A DNA stretch of 64,000 nt from Brachionus koreanus (Eukaryota > Rotifera > Eurotatoria > Ploima > Brachionidae): the NCBI GenBank assembly GCA_016987375.1, contig PJRA01000403.1:62765-126764 (forward strand), in the 5' to 3' direction. Position numbers and translations under genes: made by a program. This document shows positions 43,301 to 55,162 of the stretch, one piece after another. How positions within the stretch are numbered: the stretch's first letter is position 1; the number at the start of each line of letters is the position of its first letter. The notes beneath the pieces were generated by a model. The model was not told the origin of the DNA and ran no database searches. It saw only the letters and a program-made list of their open reading frames with translations.

Positions 43301-46300
43301 CTTTTGATTTTGAAAATTTGGGATAATACACAACCAAATAATTAAAAGAAAAAAAGCGTTCATTTAAATTTCTATTTTTAGGGCTAATTAAAAAAATGAA
43401 TAAAATATAAGATTAACTTAAAAAGAGAAATTAAATTTTAGTCTTTGGAACTAATTAGTTTTTTTTCCCTAATATGATAGAATTTTATAAAAGTTTAAAA
43501 AATTACGGAAATTTGTAAATTCAATTAATTACAATGATCTAAATGGAATAATATATTTTAATATGAAATCTTTTAATCCTTTTCAACTGATAAAAATATG
43601 TTTAATAACAAATTTTATTTTTAGTTTGAACTGCTTATACTTTTACCCAACACTAAATCTCGTTTATTCTAACATTTTTTTTTCAATTTTAACTATTAGA
43701 ATAAATTAAACTATTTTCAAATATTGAATAAAACAAAATAATTTTTATTTAATTCAATTGCATAGAAGCTTTGCAAAATATTAATCTTATATTTTTTAAA
43801 GCAAATATAAGGTTTAAAGCTTTCATAAAAATACTTTCATAGTTTCGTTCAAGTCAAAAAAAAATTTTAAGTTCGTAAATTTAGTATGAGAATAATGGTA
43901 CTAATTTTTCTAGCATTATTCGTTGGTATTGCTTCTAAATGGACTTCAAATTTCTTTGCTTTCTTTAACTCGATTAGTTTTAACATTTAGTTTTTAGAGT
44001 ATTGCTGAATTAACAATTCTTGCGCATGAAGAAAATATCTAAAAATAAAATTCAACTAATAATAAAGTTGTAAACGATGTGTTTTTATTGATCTAAAAAT
44101 TTAACGTGTATTAGGATAACAACTAATTTGCTTTTTATTAATTATTTTAAAGATAAAGGTATAATATGGCAGGATCTTTTAAATATAGCGATTTAAAATC
44201 AAAAACTAATCAAGCAAAAAGATTATTTCTTTTAAAATTAAGTCGCTAAATTACAAAAATTTAATTTTAGATCTTATAATAACTAAAAATTTTCGGCTTT
44301 AGAAATTTTTATACAATTTTCTAAGCTCAATTACTTTGTCTTATTTTAGTATTCATTTTTCTTTAGGCTTAGTGATTTTGGATTAGTGATCTAGTGAACC
44401 ATAAAAAATATATTTAGTTAACATTCGATCATCTGATTTTCAGCCATATGGTCGAAAAAAATTAAATTCACCTTCTTTGATAATGAGCTCAAAAAAATTA
44501 TAAGCATTTATGTAAAAATCCTGATTGTTTTTCAATAAAAAAAATCATTTTTGTTATTTCTTTTTTAAATTAAAATCAATAGAGCATTTTAAGAAAATAT
44601 CTAAAAATTATTTTCCATAGTAATTTTAGTCTTTAATAATGATAAATGTGGTAGGATGATTTCATTTAAAAAAAAATTAAGCTTTAGAAGATATAATTAT
44701 AATTTTTTAAAATATATTTAAGAAGAAAAAAATAACACGAAACGATCTAGTTCAACTCAATTTTATTTTAAGCAAAAGCCATCCGTAAATAAAATTATTA
44801 TGTTTAATGTTTAATTATCTTGGATTTTTATTCTAAATATTAGTATTATAGTTTTAAATCAAAAAATTTTATTCTAGAACATAAAAATGTTTTTGATTAA
44901 GAATTTTTTTGTTTTAAAATATAACTAAATAGAATAATTTATTTTATATATATATTTATTTTTTTTTAATTTATCGACAAAATTGAGCCCTAAATTAAGT
45001 CAATTGATATTTTAAGTGGAAAAGAACTCTCACATAGATATCCCTAAATACAGTTTAATAAATTTTCAATATTTTTTCCCCAACAAAATAAATCAAATTC
45101 AATTTAATATTCTTTATGTTATAAGTTACTAATTTTTTTAAAGCAAATTATGTATACCTTATTGCAAAACAAAAAGACTAGGTAAATTTACATCCGGAAA
45201 AATCGATAGATCTGGTTTTAGAAATATGTCGATATGCATAAGAAATTGTGTTTATAATATGAGGTTTGAGTTTTCAAAATCGCTAAAAGATATTTTTTTC
45301 AATCTGACTTTTTTACTAAGAATATTCCTTTAAGAATATTTTTCATCGAATCAAGTATACATGATTCTGAATTAGCCAAAATTCAAAAGATTGTAAAGCA
45401 AAAAATTTGCATCAATTAAATTGGCTATTATATGTTTAAATAGGGAATTATTCATTTAGAAAAAGAAAAAAAAATTTAATTAGAATTTGATTTACATTGA
45501 TGAAAATCAAATTATGTAATTAAATAAGCTTCAAGTAACAATCATTTTTAAATGAGATTTATTCTAAATTTAAAAGTCAAATAAAGAACCATTATTTTAA
45601 GTTGAATGTTTCGCTGCAAATTAAATTAAACGCCAACTATGGTGCTTTCAAATATTCAGTTTAAATGTTTACACTTTCATGAATAATTCTTGGAAAATTA
45701 TGCTTTTATAGGAAATATTTCAGATTCCGAAGTTAAAATTTTCTTTGAAGATAATTAATTTTGATCTAATAGATCTAAAATATTAGTAATATGAACAACT
45801 AGCTTATTTGGAAAATTTAAGTTGCTTTTATAAATTTTCCTTTTAGAATAGATTTTGTAATGATGTTTTTAAGCTTAAGTTGTCCAGAATCTAAAACTTA
45901 TTTACCTGAAATAACAATTTAGTTATTACTGATCAATTTTTATTTCATATTTTTTCTAGCGGTTCAAACAATTTTTAAAATTTAGAAAAAAAAATCTTTC
46001 TTAAGCTAGTTAATGCACCCATGATTGAACACGTGTACAAGCATATCATCACATGTTAATATTCTTTCTGGAAAAGAATGATGGCTCCAACAAACTCGAT
46101 AATATAAAGCTTTCATTACTTTTTATCAGTATTGCGTAAATAAACGTTTACCTAATGGGATTAATCTTTATTATTTTAATCTATCAGTTAATTTAAATTA
46201 GAATCGAATCTGTTTTTTTACCAGCAAGCTGATTAAGGGAGTTTTTTTTTGAAAATTTTCTTGGCTTTTTTCAAAGGATATTATATAGCTTAAAAATAGA

Positions 46301-48770
46301 ATATTGACTAAATAGAATGTCTCAACATCAATAAAAATAAAAAAGATGAAAATTTAAAAAAAAATATTTTGTTACGAATGTAAATCAAATATTTCTAAAT
46401 TTAGATGATTTATTAATAGGTTAATCCTTATTTTTCAAGGATATTGATTTAAATAATGATGCAGCAAGTATAAAAATTACTAAAATATGTTCATGAAAAA
46501 ATAGCTAGGCAGACAAAATGAACTTAACCATCAAATTTTAATTATCATGATAAAAAATTAATATTAAGAAAACGTTTCTAAGTTAATTAATATAAAATGT
46601 AATGAAGAAGCATATTTTAAAAAGTTAAGGGTTAAAACATAACTAAGCAATAGTCATAATTCTACATCCATATAATATTTACTTAGTTTGGATAATATAA
46701 GTAATTAAGCTAAGCATAGAATATTTACTAAAAAATAAATTAATAATGAATTTGATGATTAAAAAAATTAAGTGTTGACCAAGATAGATTATTAAAATTT
46801 GATTAAAAATATAAATTTGCTGTAATCCATTGAGGCTTTAAATTTTAAGACTTCTTATTTGATTTACAAAAATTATTTTTCTTAGTAAATCTTTAATTAA
46901 TTGTTTTTTATCAAAAATTTATTCGTTTTTTTTTTCCTAAATGAATCAAATTAAATTAATTAAATATATAATTTTTATTAAATTTTTAGAATTATTTTAT
47001 CAAATGATGAAAAAATTAAATATAGATGATTCTCATTTTATATTTTTTTAAAGAGAGCTGTTTATTCAGATAAAAAATTGAACACTTCTAATATAAGAGT
47101 AATAGACACAAATAGTAGTCTCACTTAATAAACAAAACGATGAAAAAAAATTAGTGATAAGAGTTTTTGATCTATGTCTATAAGTACATTTTGTACGAAT
47201 TCATTTTATCTCATTGTAAAAATTTTCATAAAAAATAAAAAAACATATTTATAATCTATTTGTTTTATATATTGTTTTTCTCTATTTTGGTTTGATAATT
47301 TCAACTATGAATGTTGAAACAACATATTTTGCTCATTTATATTTATTTTTATCATAATTTGTGTATGTAGAACTGGTTAAAATTAAAAATTAAGCCATTT
47401 CTCTCCATTAAAATAACTTTTGAATTTATTTTTAATTTCATTATTCATTAAAATGAATTTTTTTTTGTATTGTTCGTTTAGAAGTTAAGATCCATTTTGG
47501 AAAATCAGTAAATTTGATTTTATTTAAAATCGAAATTATTTAATATTTCTTTTTTTTTCAAAAAATTATAAATTATTTAAATTTTAGATATATGGTTTGA
47601 AAAAGACAAATTGACATGTAATTTTATCATTTAAAATTATGGAAAAAATTATAAAGAAAAGTGAATTTTCTAAATCGAAGTATTAATTTTAATTTTCAAT
47701 GAGATTTAAAGTTATCCTATGAAGCTATATCAGGTTTTATTATTATTTTTTCGCTGAAAAAAAATTGTTTGAAATGAAACGATCAACTCGTTATGTTTAG
47801 AAAACTAATAATTTAATATTTTAAGAAAGATACTTTGAATTTTTTGAACTATATTATCTGTTTTTTTTTAATTTCGAAATGGATGTGATATGTTCTATTT
47901 TTTTAATGTTATTAATGTCATTTTTGTTAGTCAAATTTTAGAATTATTTTAGTCAAATAAATCATGTTAGGTTGACTTTTAATTTATAATTTTATTGTCA
48001 ACAATAAAAATATTGAAGTTGGATAATTTCACTAATGAATTTTTACACTATTTCCGGTTACACCTTTTTCTTACTTAAATAAAAGCTTTTTTTGGTTAAT
48101 ACATTAAATTTTTTCATTTAAATTTAATTTTTAAAATAAAGATAAAACTAAAAATTTGCAAATTTTTTGAGGTGAAAAACAAGCAAAATTTTTAATCAAA
48201 TAATTCATGATTCTTTTGATAAAATTAATTAAAAATTTCAATTTTATTTTGTACTTAATTAGAAATTTTGTTTTTGCGCCTCTAAATTTGAAAAAAAAAT
48301 TGGCATTGTGTTAAAGAAATCTTTTTTTGAAAGATACTCGGTAGCAATTGAGATCTAATAGTTTAGTTTTGTTGAAATAGTTAATAATTTTTTAATAGAA
48401 TTAGGAATTTCTAGAAGACGTTAAATAAGCAGATTAGAAAATGCTAATAAAATATTATTTACATGGATTATTGTGAAATTTGCGAAATTAAATTAAATTT
48501 TTTTTATTTTGCGATTGACAATTTAACTTTTTAATGCACTTAGTTTTACAGTATAGCGGCATCTAGTTTAAAATTGGCTTTTTTGTACAAAAAATATTTT
48601 CAGATTCGAAAAATAAAGTGTTAATAAGGTATTTTTTTATTATCAGATTAATTAATAAAATAGTTTAATTATTGTGTTATTTTCTTAAATAAAATGATTA
48701 TTTCACAAGTCAATTGATTGGCTTGACTTAATTCAAAGATCATAAATTTTCAATAAAAAGAAAACTTTAA
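40396..48770. other. Gene-poor AT-rich stretch
   Basis: Starts with the DDX3 3' UTR and candidate poly(A) signals. After about 41.5 kb I see no coding exon on either strand. It contains a (TTTA)n tract near 42185-42205 and an inverted repeat at 42606-42738. Open frames are short and made of Phe/Lys/Ile/Asn codons. Confidence 0.55.
42606..42738. mobile_element. Fold-back repeat, MITE-like
   Basis: AATTAGCAAACTAAAATTTT (from 42606) and its near-complement ending 42738 form a 24-bp inverted repeat with one indel. A related stretch with the same TTGATC...AAAATTTGATCAAAAATTT order occurs near 53735-53785, so this is a dispersed family of at least two members. Confidence 0.45.
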
Positions 48771-48776
48771 TTGTGT

Positions 48777-49560
48777 AAAAGCTGTAATTTTTTAGGCTGC
48801 ATTTTAGATCAGAACTTAAACTTTAACCAACAGATAGAAAGGATAAAAGAAAAATGTGCGCGGAGACTGAATATTATTAAGATCCTTTCACACAAATCAT
48901 GGAAGCTGAAAAAAAAAACACTGATAGGAATTTATAGATCCTTAATTGGATCGATTATAGATTATTCTTTCTTTGTTCTTTCAACAATTTCTAAAGCTGC
49001 TATCTCAAAAATTCAAGCTATACAAAACAGAGCAATAAGATCAATTTATGATATGCCTTTTGATCCAGTAAAAAGGACTTATCCATCAATTACTGATGCC
49101 AAGTCTAAGTCAGGTTTGAGCGATGTATGCATAAGAATGTACGAGATTAATATCAGATATATTTATAAAGCAATAACTCACAATCAGTTGATTCAACAAC
49201 TCGTCTATGAATATATAGAATGTGCTAGCAGTATAAGGAGAGAAAGTTCTAAGAAAACTCCTCTCTGTATACTCTCACCTATCACATCTATGTTTATTAA
49301 GTCTGATCTTTATCTAATTAATAATTACGACATTGATTGTGAGCCACAACCATTATCATTTTCTCATATCTTTTAAAAAAATCTTTATCGATAAAATTAA
49401 AATATCAAAAATTAAAAACTGAAATTATGTATCTATTTAATTTACTTGTAAAATTTAACTTATTTATTATTCATTTTTTTCAACTTTATTTCTTTTATTT
49501 TAATAAAAATAACCCTGAAGGGGCGAAAGCCCAAAGGTTTTAACAAAAAAAAAAAGTGTA
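48777..49560 (+). pseudogene. 5'-truncated non-LTR retrotransposon 3' end
   Basis: An open frame to 49376 starts directly in FLGCILDQNLNFNQQIERI, the RT region after the catalytic box. It continues with the thumb (LIGSIIDYSFFVLSTISK and IQNRAIRSIY), then stops. There is no palm and no endonuclease. A 3' UTR follows, ending in a small GC-rich hairpin (GGGGCGAAAGCCC near 49520) and an A run at 49545-49555. This is a dead-on-arrival LINE insertion. It is a different family from the RT at 23-24 kb. A short GTGTA occurs at both ends (48773-48777 and 49556-49560) and could be a target duplication. Confidence 0.82.
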
Positions 49561-50926
49561 TTTTCAGGAATAGATTTTTTCAAATATTTAAGCCGCTATT
49601 AAAAAATAAAGGTTCCAAGGTCTTTAGTAAAATTTTTATGAAATCAAATGATTTGACTTTGACTTGATCACTTTCGAACAAATCTGTTTGTCAAATAGTT
49701 TTAATACTTTAGACAATAAAATACAGTTGTTCTTGTAAAAATGAGAACGAATTTAACAATATCACGTGCGATTAAATATGTGGAGTTATTGTGGAATAGA
49801 ACATATGATAGTTGTTTAAAAATAAATGGAAATTTAATGTTCCGTAAAGATTTTTATTTTTCTTAAATTTCAAAGTGAAGATATTAAAAAATAAATTTTT
49901 TTCAAAATTAAAATTTTTTTTTGGAAAAATTAAAAATTTTTATTTAGTCATATTGGATTTTTTAAAAAATATAAGAATAGTTTTAGCTCAGTTATTTTTG
50001 TTCAAGCTTCCAATGAACAAAATAACTATTATTATGAGACTAAGCTCTGCTTGTCGAATAGTTTATTTTTCTAAAAGAAAAAAATAAAGAATTTTATGTG
50101 TGTGTTTGACAAAGAATTTATTCATTTTTTTATTCAACAAAAAAATCAGTGAGAAAATTTTTTAGCTAAGAGTCTTAGAGAAAGCGATTTCAAATAAAAG
50201 AATAGAAAAAATACAATTCAATTTTGGATTTGAATAAGCTAGCTCTTTTCAAAGAGGAAAATTTTTTCAAAAAACTATATTCTTCAATTATGCATTCTAA
50301 ATTATCTTTAAAAATAAGAGAAACAAAAAAGTAAATGTTGTAATTAGAATATAATTATGCAATAGCAGTCAATGCTCAAATTTTTAAGATAAATTTTTAT
50401 TTTAATTGATTTAAATAATTTTTATTTTTGGCATTGTTTAACCACTCCTAAATTTGAATAAGACAATATTTAAGTCGATCACCGCCAGTGTTCATAATTA
50501 GGATAAATTATTTCAAAAATTTTTTCTCTTCTTATAAAAACTTGGCTTTTAATAATTTATTAAAAAATCGAATTCTTTCATTTTGCTTTAGCTCACACGC
50601 GCAAGACACTCACACACACACACACACACACACACACTGACTAATTCACGCAGTTAAATTTCAATTCATAATTGCCGAGGTCGAATAAATACATACGAAT
50701 TGAAAAATTTCGAATGTAAAAGATCAAGTGAGAAAAAAATTATTTTTAGCATACTTGAACGTGAATTAGTCAACTCACATTCATAGCAATGATCTAAATT
50801 TTTTCATTTACGCTTCTCTAATTCTGTTTGAAAATTTGAAAAAAAAATTTAGAAAATTTAATGAACTTGTCAGAATAGTAATAGCGAAAAACTTTGTGTG
50901 TTCAAGTCAAATTCTAAAAAACAAAA
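49561..50926. other. 5' flank of receptor kinase
   Basis: AT-rich. A (CA)13 microsatellite lies at 50611-50637. No coding exon found, although the receptor lacks a signal peptide and an upstream exon would be expected. Confidence 0.45.
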
Positions 50927-52855
50927 ATGAGTTTAAACAATCACAAAAAAGGCAATAAGACCCGCAAGTGGATAAAATGCTTTTGTAACGACGAAATAAT
51001 ATGCGGCACTAGCTCGAACAACAGCATTGAATTGGAGGACTCGATATCGGACCGTAACTACATAAACAAATTTTTGTCGAATCGCAGCGATCTCAAAATG
51101 CAGACATGCTACACGGACACGGTGTGCCTGACCAAAAAAATCCAGTACGGATCGGGCAAAGTGTTCATGAAGTACTCGTGCGACTATTCGCCGGCGAACG
51201 CCATACGCAACGAGGTGCTCGAGTTTCGCGACTGCAAAATCAACACGAACAACATCGAGGATCGAAACCAAGTGATGAAAGACAAGGCAGAATTTTGCTG
51301 CGACGAACGTTTCTATTGTAACATAGAACTCGAGCCGAGAACGCCGAGCTTTGGCATAGAACCGCCGTCTAGCTCTCAATCAAACGAGCACACCGAGCCA
51401 TTTCTCAGTATGACCAATCTCATACTGTCTTGTTTTTCGGTGCTTGTGTTTTTAATATGCCTATTTTTGTTCATATTCTATTTGTACAAAAAATTTCGCA
51501 TCGAGTCGGCCAAAAGCAAATTTATCAAATCTCAAATATACAGAAATTCTGTCAATACAGAAAACACATCTCCGTCGGCCGGCTCGCCATCCAACCCGAC
51601 CAAGGCAAACAAGCCGCTGCTGTCGCCGTACTCGTCGTCCCAATCGACCACGTCCACCGCCAACACGTCCATACACAGCAAAGAAAATAGCGTCAACTTG
51701 CTCAAGAACAACTTGTATGCAGACAAACAAGCGGACGTGTACGAACCGTTTTTGGCCAGTGCCATAAAGATAAGCTCGCCAATATCGACGCCCTCGTCGG
51801 CCATGTGTCACACGATGAGCATTGAAACGGCCCAGTCGCCCTCCGAACTCGAATGGTCCGGTTCGGGCTCTGGCGCTGGCTTTCCCCAATGTGTCCAGCG
51901 CACTATAGCTCGACAAATAAGACTCATTTATCCGTGCATTGGCAAAGGTCGCTTTGGCGAAGTGTATAAAGGCGAATGGCGCGGCGAATACGTTGCTGTT
52001 AAGACATTCAATTCGGCTGACGAAAAATCCTGGGAAAATGAATGCGCTATTTACAATACAAGTGGATTTAGACACGAGAATATACTTGGGTTCATTGCAG
52101 CGGACAATATAGACCGCGGCTTATACACCGAGCTCTGGCTCATTACCGAATATCACGAGAACGGCTCTTTGTTCGACTATTTGACACTTAATCCGATAAG
52201 CCCACAGCTAGCACTCAAAATGGCCTTGTCCATTGTAAACGGTCTGGTTCACTTACACATGCCCATTGAGAGCTGCAATGGCAAGCCGGCGCTTGCACAT
52301 TGCGACCTCAAGTCAAAGAACATATTGGTCAAGTCAGATCTGAGCTGTTGTATTAGTGATCTTGGCCTGGCATTAAGTGGCGATAAGGACGGCAAAATAG
52401 TGCAGCAAGGCGGCATACGCACTGGCACTAAACGATACATGGCACCCGAAATACTCAACAAAAAAATCGACTCGCGCTACCTTGAAAATTTTCAAAAAGC
52501 CGAAATTTACTCGCTTGCTCTCGTCCTATGGGAATTGCTACGTAGTTGTAAGTTCGAGGACGACAACACAAAAATCGTTTATTCGTTCGAGTACAAAATG
52601 CCCTATTTTGAGTACATTCAAGGTGATCCGGACGAAGCGCTCATGTGTAAGATAGTATGCGAGCAAAATATTAGACCAAGTGTGTGCACTCAATGGAAAC
52701 AGAATAAAATAATGAACAGCTTGTTGCGTTTGGTCGAAGAGCTTTGGGTCGATAATCCGAATGAAAGACTTAATGCGCTTAGACTCAAAAAATCGCTTAC
52801 AAAATTACGCACCAATTTAGTCGAGCGAAACACTTTGCCGGACATATTGGCATAG
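50927..52855 (+). CDS. TGF-beta/activin type I receptor Ser/Thr kinase, single exon, 642 aa
   Basis: Extracellular part with clustered cysteines and the CCDERFYCN box (124-132) typical of this receptor family. Transmembrane helix about 164-190. A 110-residue Ser/Thr/Pro-rich juxtamembrane segment, much longer than usual, leads to the GS box SGSGSG (311-316) and VQRTIARQI, which defines type I receptors. Kinase: GKGRFGEV loop (339-346), catalytic Lys 359, DLKSKN loop and DLG (478-480). The catalytic HRD is HCD (458-460): Arg is replaced by Cys while Asp remains. Near the L45 position the loop reads DNIDRGLYTELW, closer to the TGF-beta/activin than the BMP group by eye. Ligand-induced phosphorylation of the GS box would activate SMAD signalling. 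No signal peptide is encoded at this ATG, so a 5' exon may be missing or the gene is a processed copy. GC is clearly higher than in its neighbours. Confidence 0.9.
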   Translation: MSLNNHKKGNKTRKWIKCFCNDEIICGTSSNNSIELEDSISDRNYINKFLSNRSDLKMQTCYTDTVCLTKKIQYGSGKVFMKYSCDYSPANAIRNEVLEFRDCKINTNNIEDRNQVMKDKAEFCCDERFYCNIELEPRTPSFGIEPPSSSQSNEHTEPFLSMTNLILSCFSVLVFLICLFLFIFYLYKKFRIESAKSKFIKSQIYRNSVNTENTSPSAGSPSNPTKANKPLLSPYSSSQSTTSTANTSIHSKENSVNLLKNNLYADKQADVYEPFLASAIKISSPISTPSSAMCHTMSIETAQSPSELEWSGSGSGAGFPQCVQRTIARQIRLIYPCIGKGRFGEVYKGEWRGEYVAVKTFNSADEKSWENECAIYNTSGFRHENILGFIAADNIDRGLYTELWLITEYHENGSLFDYLTLNPISPQLALKMALSIVNGLVHLHMPIESCNGKPALAHCDLKSKNILVKSDLSCCISDLGLALSGDKDGKIVQQGGIRTGTKRYMAPEILNKKIDSRYLENFQKAEIYSLALVLWELLRSCKFEDDNTKIVYSFEYKMPYFEYIQGDPDEALMCKIVCEQNIRPSVCTQWKQNKIMNSLLRLVEELWVDNPNERLNALRLKKSLTKLRTNLVERNTLPDILA

Positions 52856-54045
52856 TCAAGCTTGTTGATTTTGTTTTCCGTACTGCTGCTGATGCTTTCT
52901 TACATTAATATTAGGCCAATTATCACCGTTTATTTTTAGTAATTTGTTATGTGTGTTCAGAAGCTATTTTTGTTTGTTGTTGTCGGATGAATAGGCCTAG
53001 TTGCGTTTTGCATTTATGCTAAATGATTTATGGCGAGTGCTGTGCTATGTGTAAAGCTTACTGAAGAGCTCAATTTAAATCTAATTAATCTAAAAAATTG
53101 TTTTCCTTAATTTTTATTTTATTTAAATTTTTTGTTTCTTTATGATTATTTTTTCTTTTTTNNNNNNNNNNNNNNNNNNNNNNNNNNNNNNNNNNNNNNN
53201 NNNNNNNNNNNNNNNNNNNNNNNNNNNNNNNNNNNNNNNNNNNNNNNNNNNNNNNNNNNNNNNNNNNNNNNNNNNNNNNNNNNNNNNNNNNNNNNNNNNN
53301 NNNNNNNNNNNNNNNNNNNNNNNNNNNNNNNNNNNNNNNNNNNNNNNNNNNNNNNNNNNNNNNNNNNNNNNNNNNNNNNNNNNNTAAAATTTGATCTTAA
53401 AGTCATTTTTTTGTGTTTATTTTTATGATGAAAATTTTTAATTTTTATTAAATTTAATAAATAGTTTTCAATTTAATTGAATTTGAGAAATTATTCTACA
53501 ATTAACTAAATTGATAATCTTGAAACAAACTATATTTAATCTTCAAGGGATTTAGATTTGATAATGAGAAAAAATGGCAAAGTAAAAAAATTTTTCTGAT
53601 CGAAACATCTTAAATGAGCATAATTAAATTTCAATGCATTTTTATAAATTACATTCCTTTTTCTAAAGTCTAAAAATAAAGCTTAGAAATAATTTTAAAA
53701 AATCCTAAAATCTGCGGTGAAATTTTTTAAAGTTTTTGATCATTTTTGAAAATTGAAATTTGATCAAAAATTTTAATTTGCCGAAATAATAGAGCATTGC
53801 ACGTTGCTAAGCATGAAAAGTTGGAAAGTTCTTAAATCGGCTTTAGTTGACTGAATGTTAATCCTGAACAATTAAAACAAAAAAACAAAAGAAATCAAAT
53901 CTCACACTAACTAACTCAAGCAACTCAAGTGGTGTTATCTTCTAGAGAAATATGTTATGTGGTTGTGCAAAGTCTGGCTTTAACTTAATATTTTGTCTAA
54001 AAAGCCTTACAAATAATACATGGTATAGAATTGTAGTAAATTTTA
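52856..54045. other. 3' flank of receptor kinase and assembly gap
   Basis: 3' UTR of the kinase, then the N run, then AT-rich DNA with a copy of the 42.6 kb repeat near 53735. No gene seen. Confidence 0.5.
53162..53384. other. Assembly gap (223 N)
   Basis: Unsequenced run flanked by T-rich DNA. Anything in it is unknown; its size may be an estimate. Confidence 1.
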
Positions 54046-54270
54046 ATGAAAGAGGTAACCAGCGGAGTACCACAAGGCTCAGTTATGGGACCACTATTAT
54101 TTTTAATATTTATAAATGATCATTCAACTCATTTAATTAATAAGTGTGAAAAATATGCTGATGATACTAAAATTTTATCTATTATTTAGAGTTTCAAAGA
54201 CAACTTATTACTTCAGAAAGACATAGATTGTATCTCAGTTTGGTCACTTACTTGGTCTTTGGATTTAAAT
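54046..54270 (+). pseudogene. Non-LTR reverse transcriptase palm fragment
   Basis: Contains SGVPQGSVMGPLLFLIFIND and YADDTKIL, RT motifs B and C, then an in-frame TAG (54187-54189), then ISVWSLTWSLDLN. Upstream and downstream RT parts are missing here. The frame is lost where the next element's sequence begins. Confidence 0.8.
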
Positions 54271-54723
54271 GCACATGCACAATGCACATTGCCACAAAAA
54301 AACCCTGCTTTGAGTATACAATTTTTAAAAGATATGGCACAAAGAAATTAAGTAAAACAACTCTTGAAAAAGATCAATTTACAAAATGTAATATTCGACT
54401 TGAAATTGTGCCCTAATTGGAAGCAACGATGCAGTAATGATAAAAATGACTAAAGAAAATCATGGGCACAAAAACTCTGTAACTTTAAAGAAATTGCAAT
54501 GAACATTCCTCTTGAAAAGAAAAGACGTCCAGATCGTCCTAAACTTACAACAAAAGCATTGACAAAACAGCCAAATGAAACTCAAGCAATCAATGAAATA
54601 ACCATCAGTATTTGCGATGATTCTGAAACCATTAGCAAAATAAAAGTAGAGTTGAATTTATTGAAAAATTATCGAAAAATAAGCGCGGAAGACAAACCTG
54701 ATCAAAAAACAAAAAAAAAATAA
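54262..54723 (+). pseudogene. Possible SWIM/MULE-type transposase C-terminal remnant
   Basis: One frame reads FKCTCTMHIATKKPC, resembling a CxC...C SWIM-type zinc finger with a missing final His. Further on, from 54499, a Lys-rich segment KKRRPDRPKLTTKAL resembles the GRPK-like motif at the C-terminus of such transposases. The two parts are in different frames and separated by stops. It seems to sit inside the LINE whose palm is at 54046 and C-terminus at 54998. Family assignment is tentative. Confidence 0.35.
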
Positions 54724-54997
54724 ATTGAGTATTTTTTTGTATTAAATAAATATATTTTGATTATATTTTTATTTTTTTGATCTAATTAGTTAATTTGTGT
54801 TACTTTTTTCTAAGAAATAACATTAATTAAAATAATTTGTTCTAAATTCAGTATTATTGTTTTTTTTTGCATAATATGGACACAGGTAATAATTATATGC
54901 CATAATTAATGGACATGAAATTATTAATTTTGAGAATGGTATAAATTTTTCTTGTAATCGGAAGTACAACTAGAGAAGACATAATAAATGTATTGTT

Positions 54998-55162
54998 AGG
55001 GAAGAAGTGAAAAACTGCATGCAACGATATCATTTTTTCACTAACCGAGTAGTTAATGTCTGGAATAGTTTACCTCATCACATCATTAATTCTATATCAA
55101 TAAACAACTTCAAAAATAATCTGGAAAAATGGCTCAGGAAACAGCCGAATTTACTGCCATAG
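54998..55162 (+). pseudogene. Non-LTR retrotransposon C-terminal fragment
   Basis: Reads REEVKNCMQRYHFFTNRVV, then WNSLPHHI and FKNNLEKWL, then TAG at 55160-55162. This is the usual C-terminal segment of LINE ORF2 proteins (FFxxRVVxxWNxLP). A small hairpin AGCTTC-AAG-GAAGCT follows the stop at 55161-55175, as at many LINE 3' ends. Possibly the other end of the element at 54046. Confidence 0.72.

Noticed and set aside
48773..49560. GTGTA at both ends of the LINE fragment as a target-site duplication
   Set aside because: Five bases in AT-rich DNA is weak; mentioned in the feature but not claimed.
49875..50087. 70-codon open frame upstream of the receptor kinase, considered as a missing 5' exon
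   Set aside because: Lys/Phe-rich, no signal peptide, and no donor/acceptor joining it in frame to 50927.
50933..52075. Long antisense open frames across the receptor kinase
   Set aside because: They mirror the GC-rich codon pattern of the kinase gene and contain no independent domain.
53132..53428. Open frames through the N run
   Set aside because: Artefacts of unsequenced bases.
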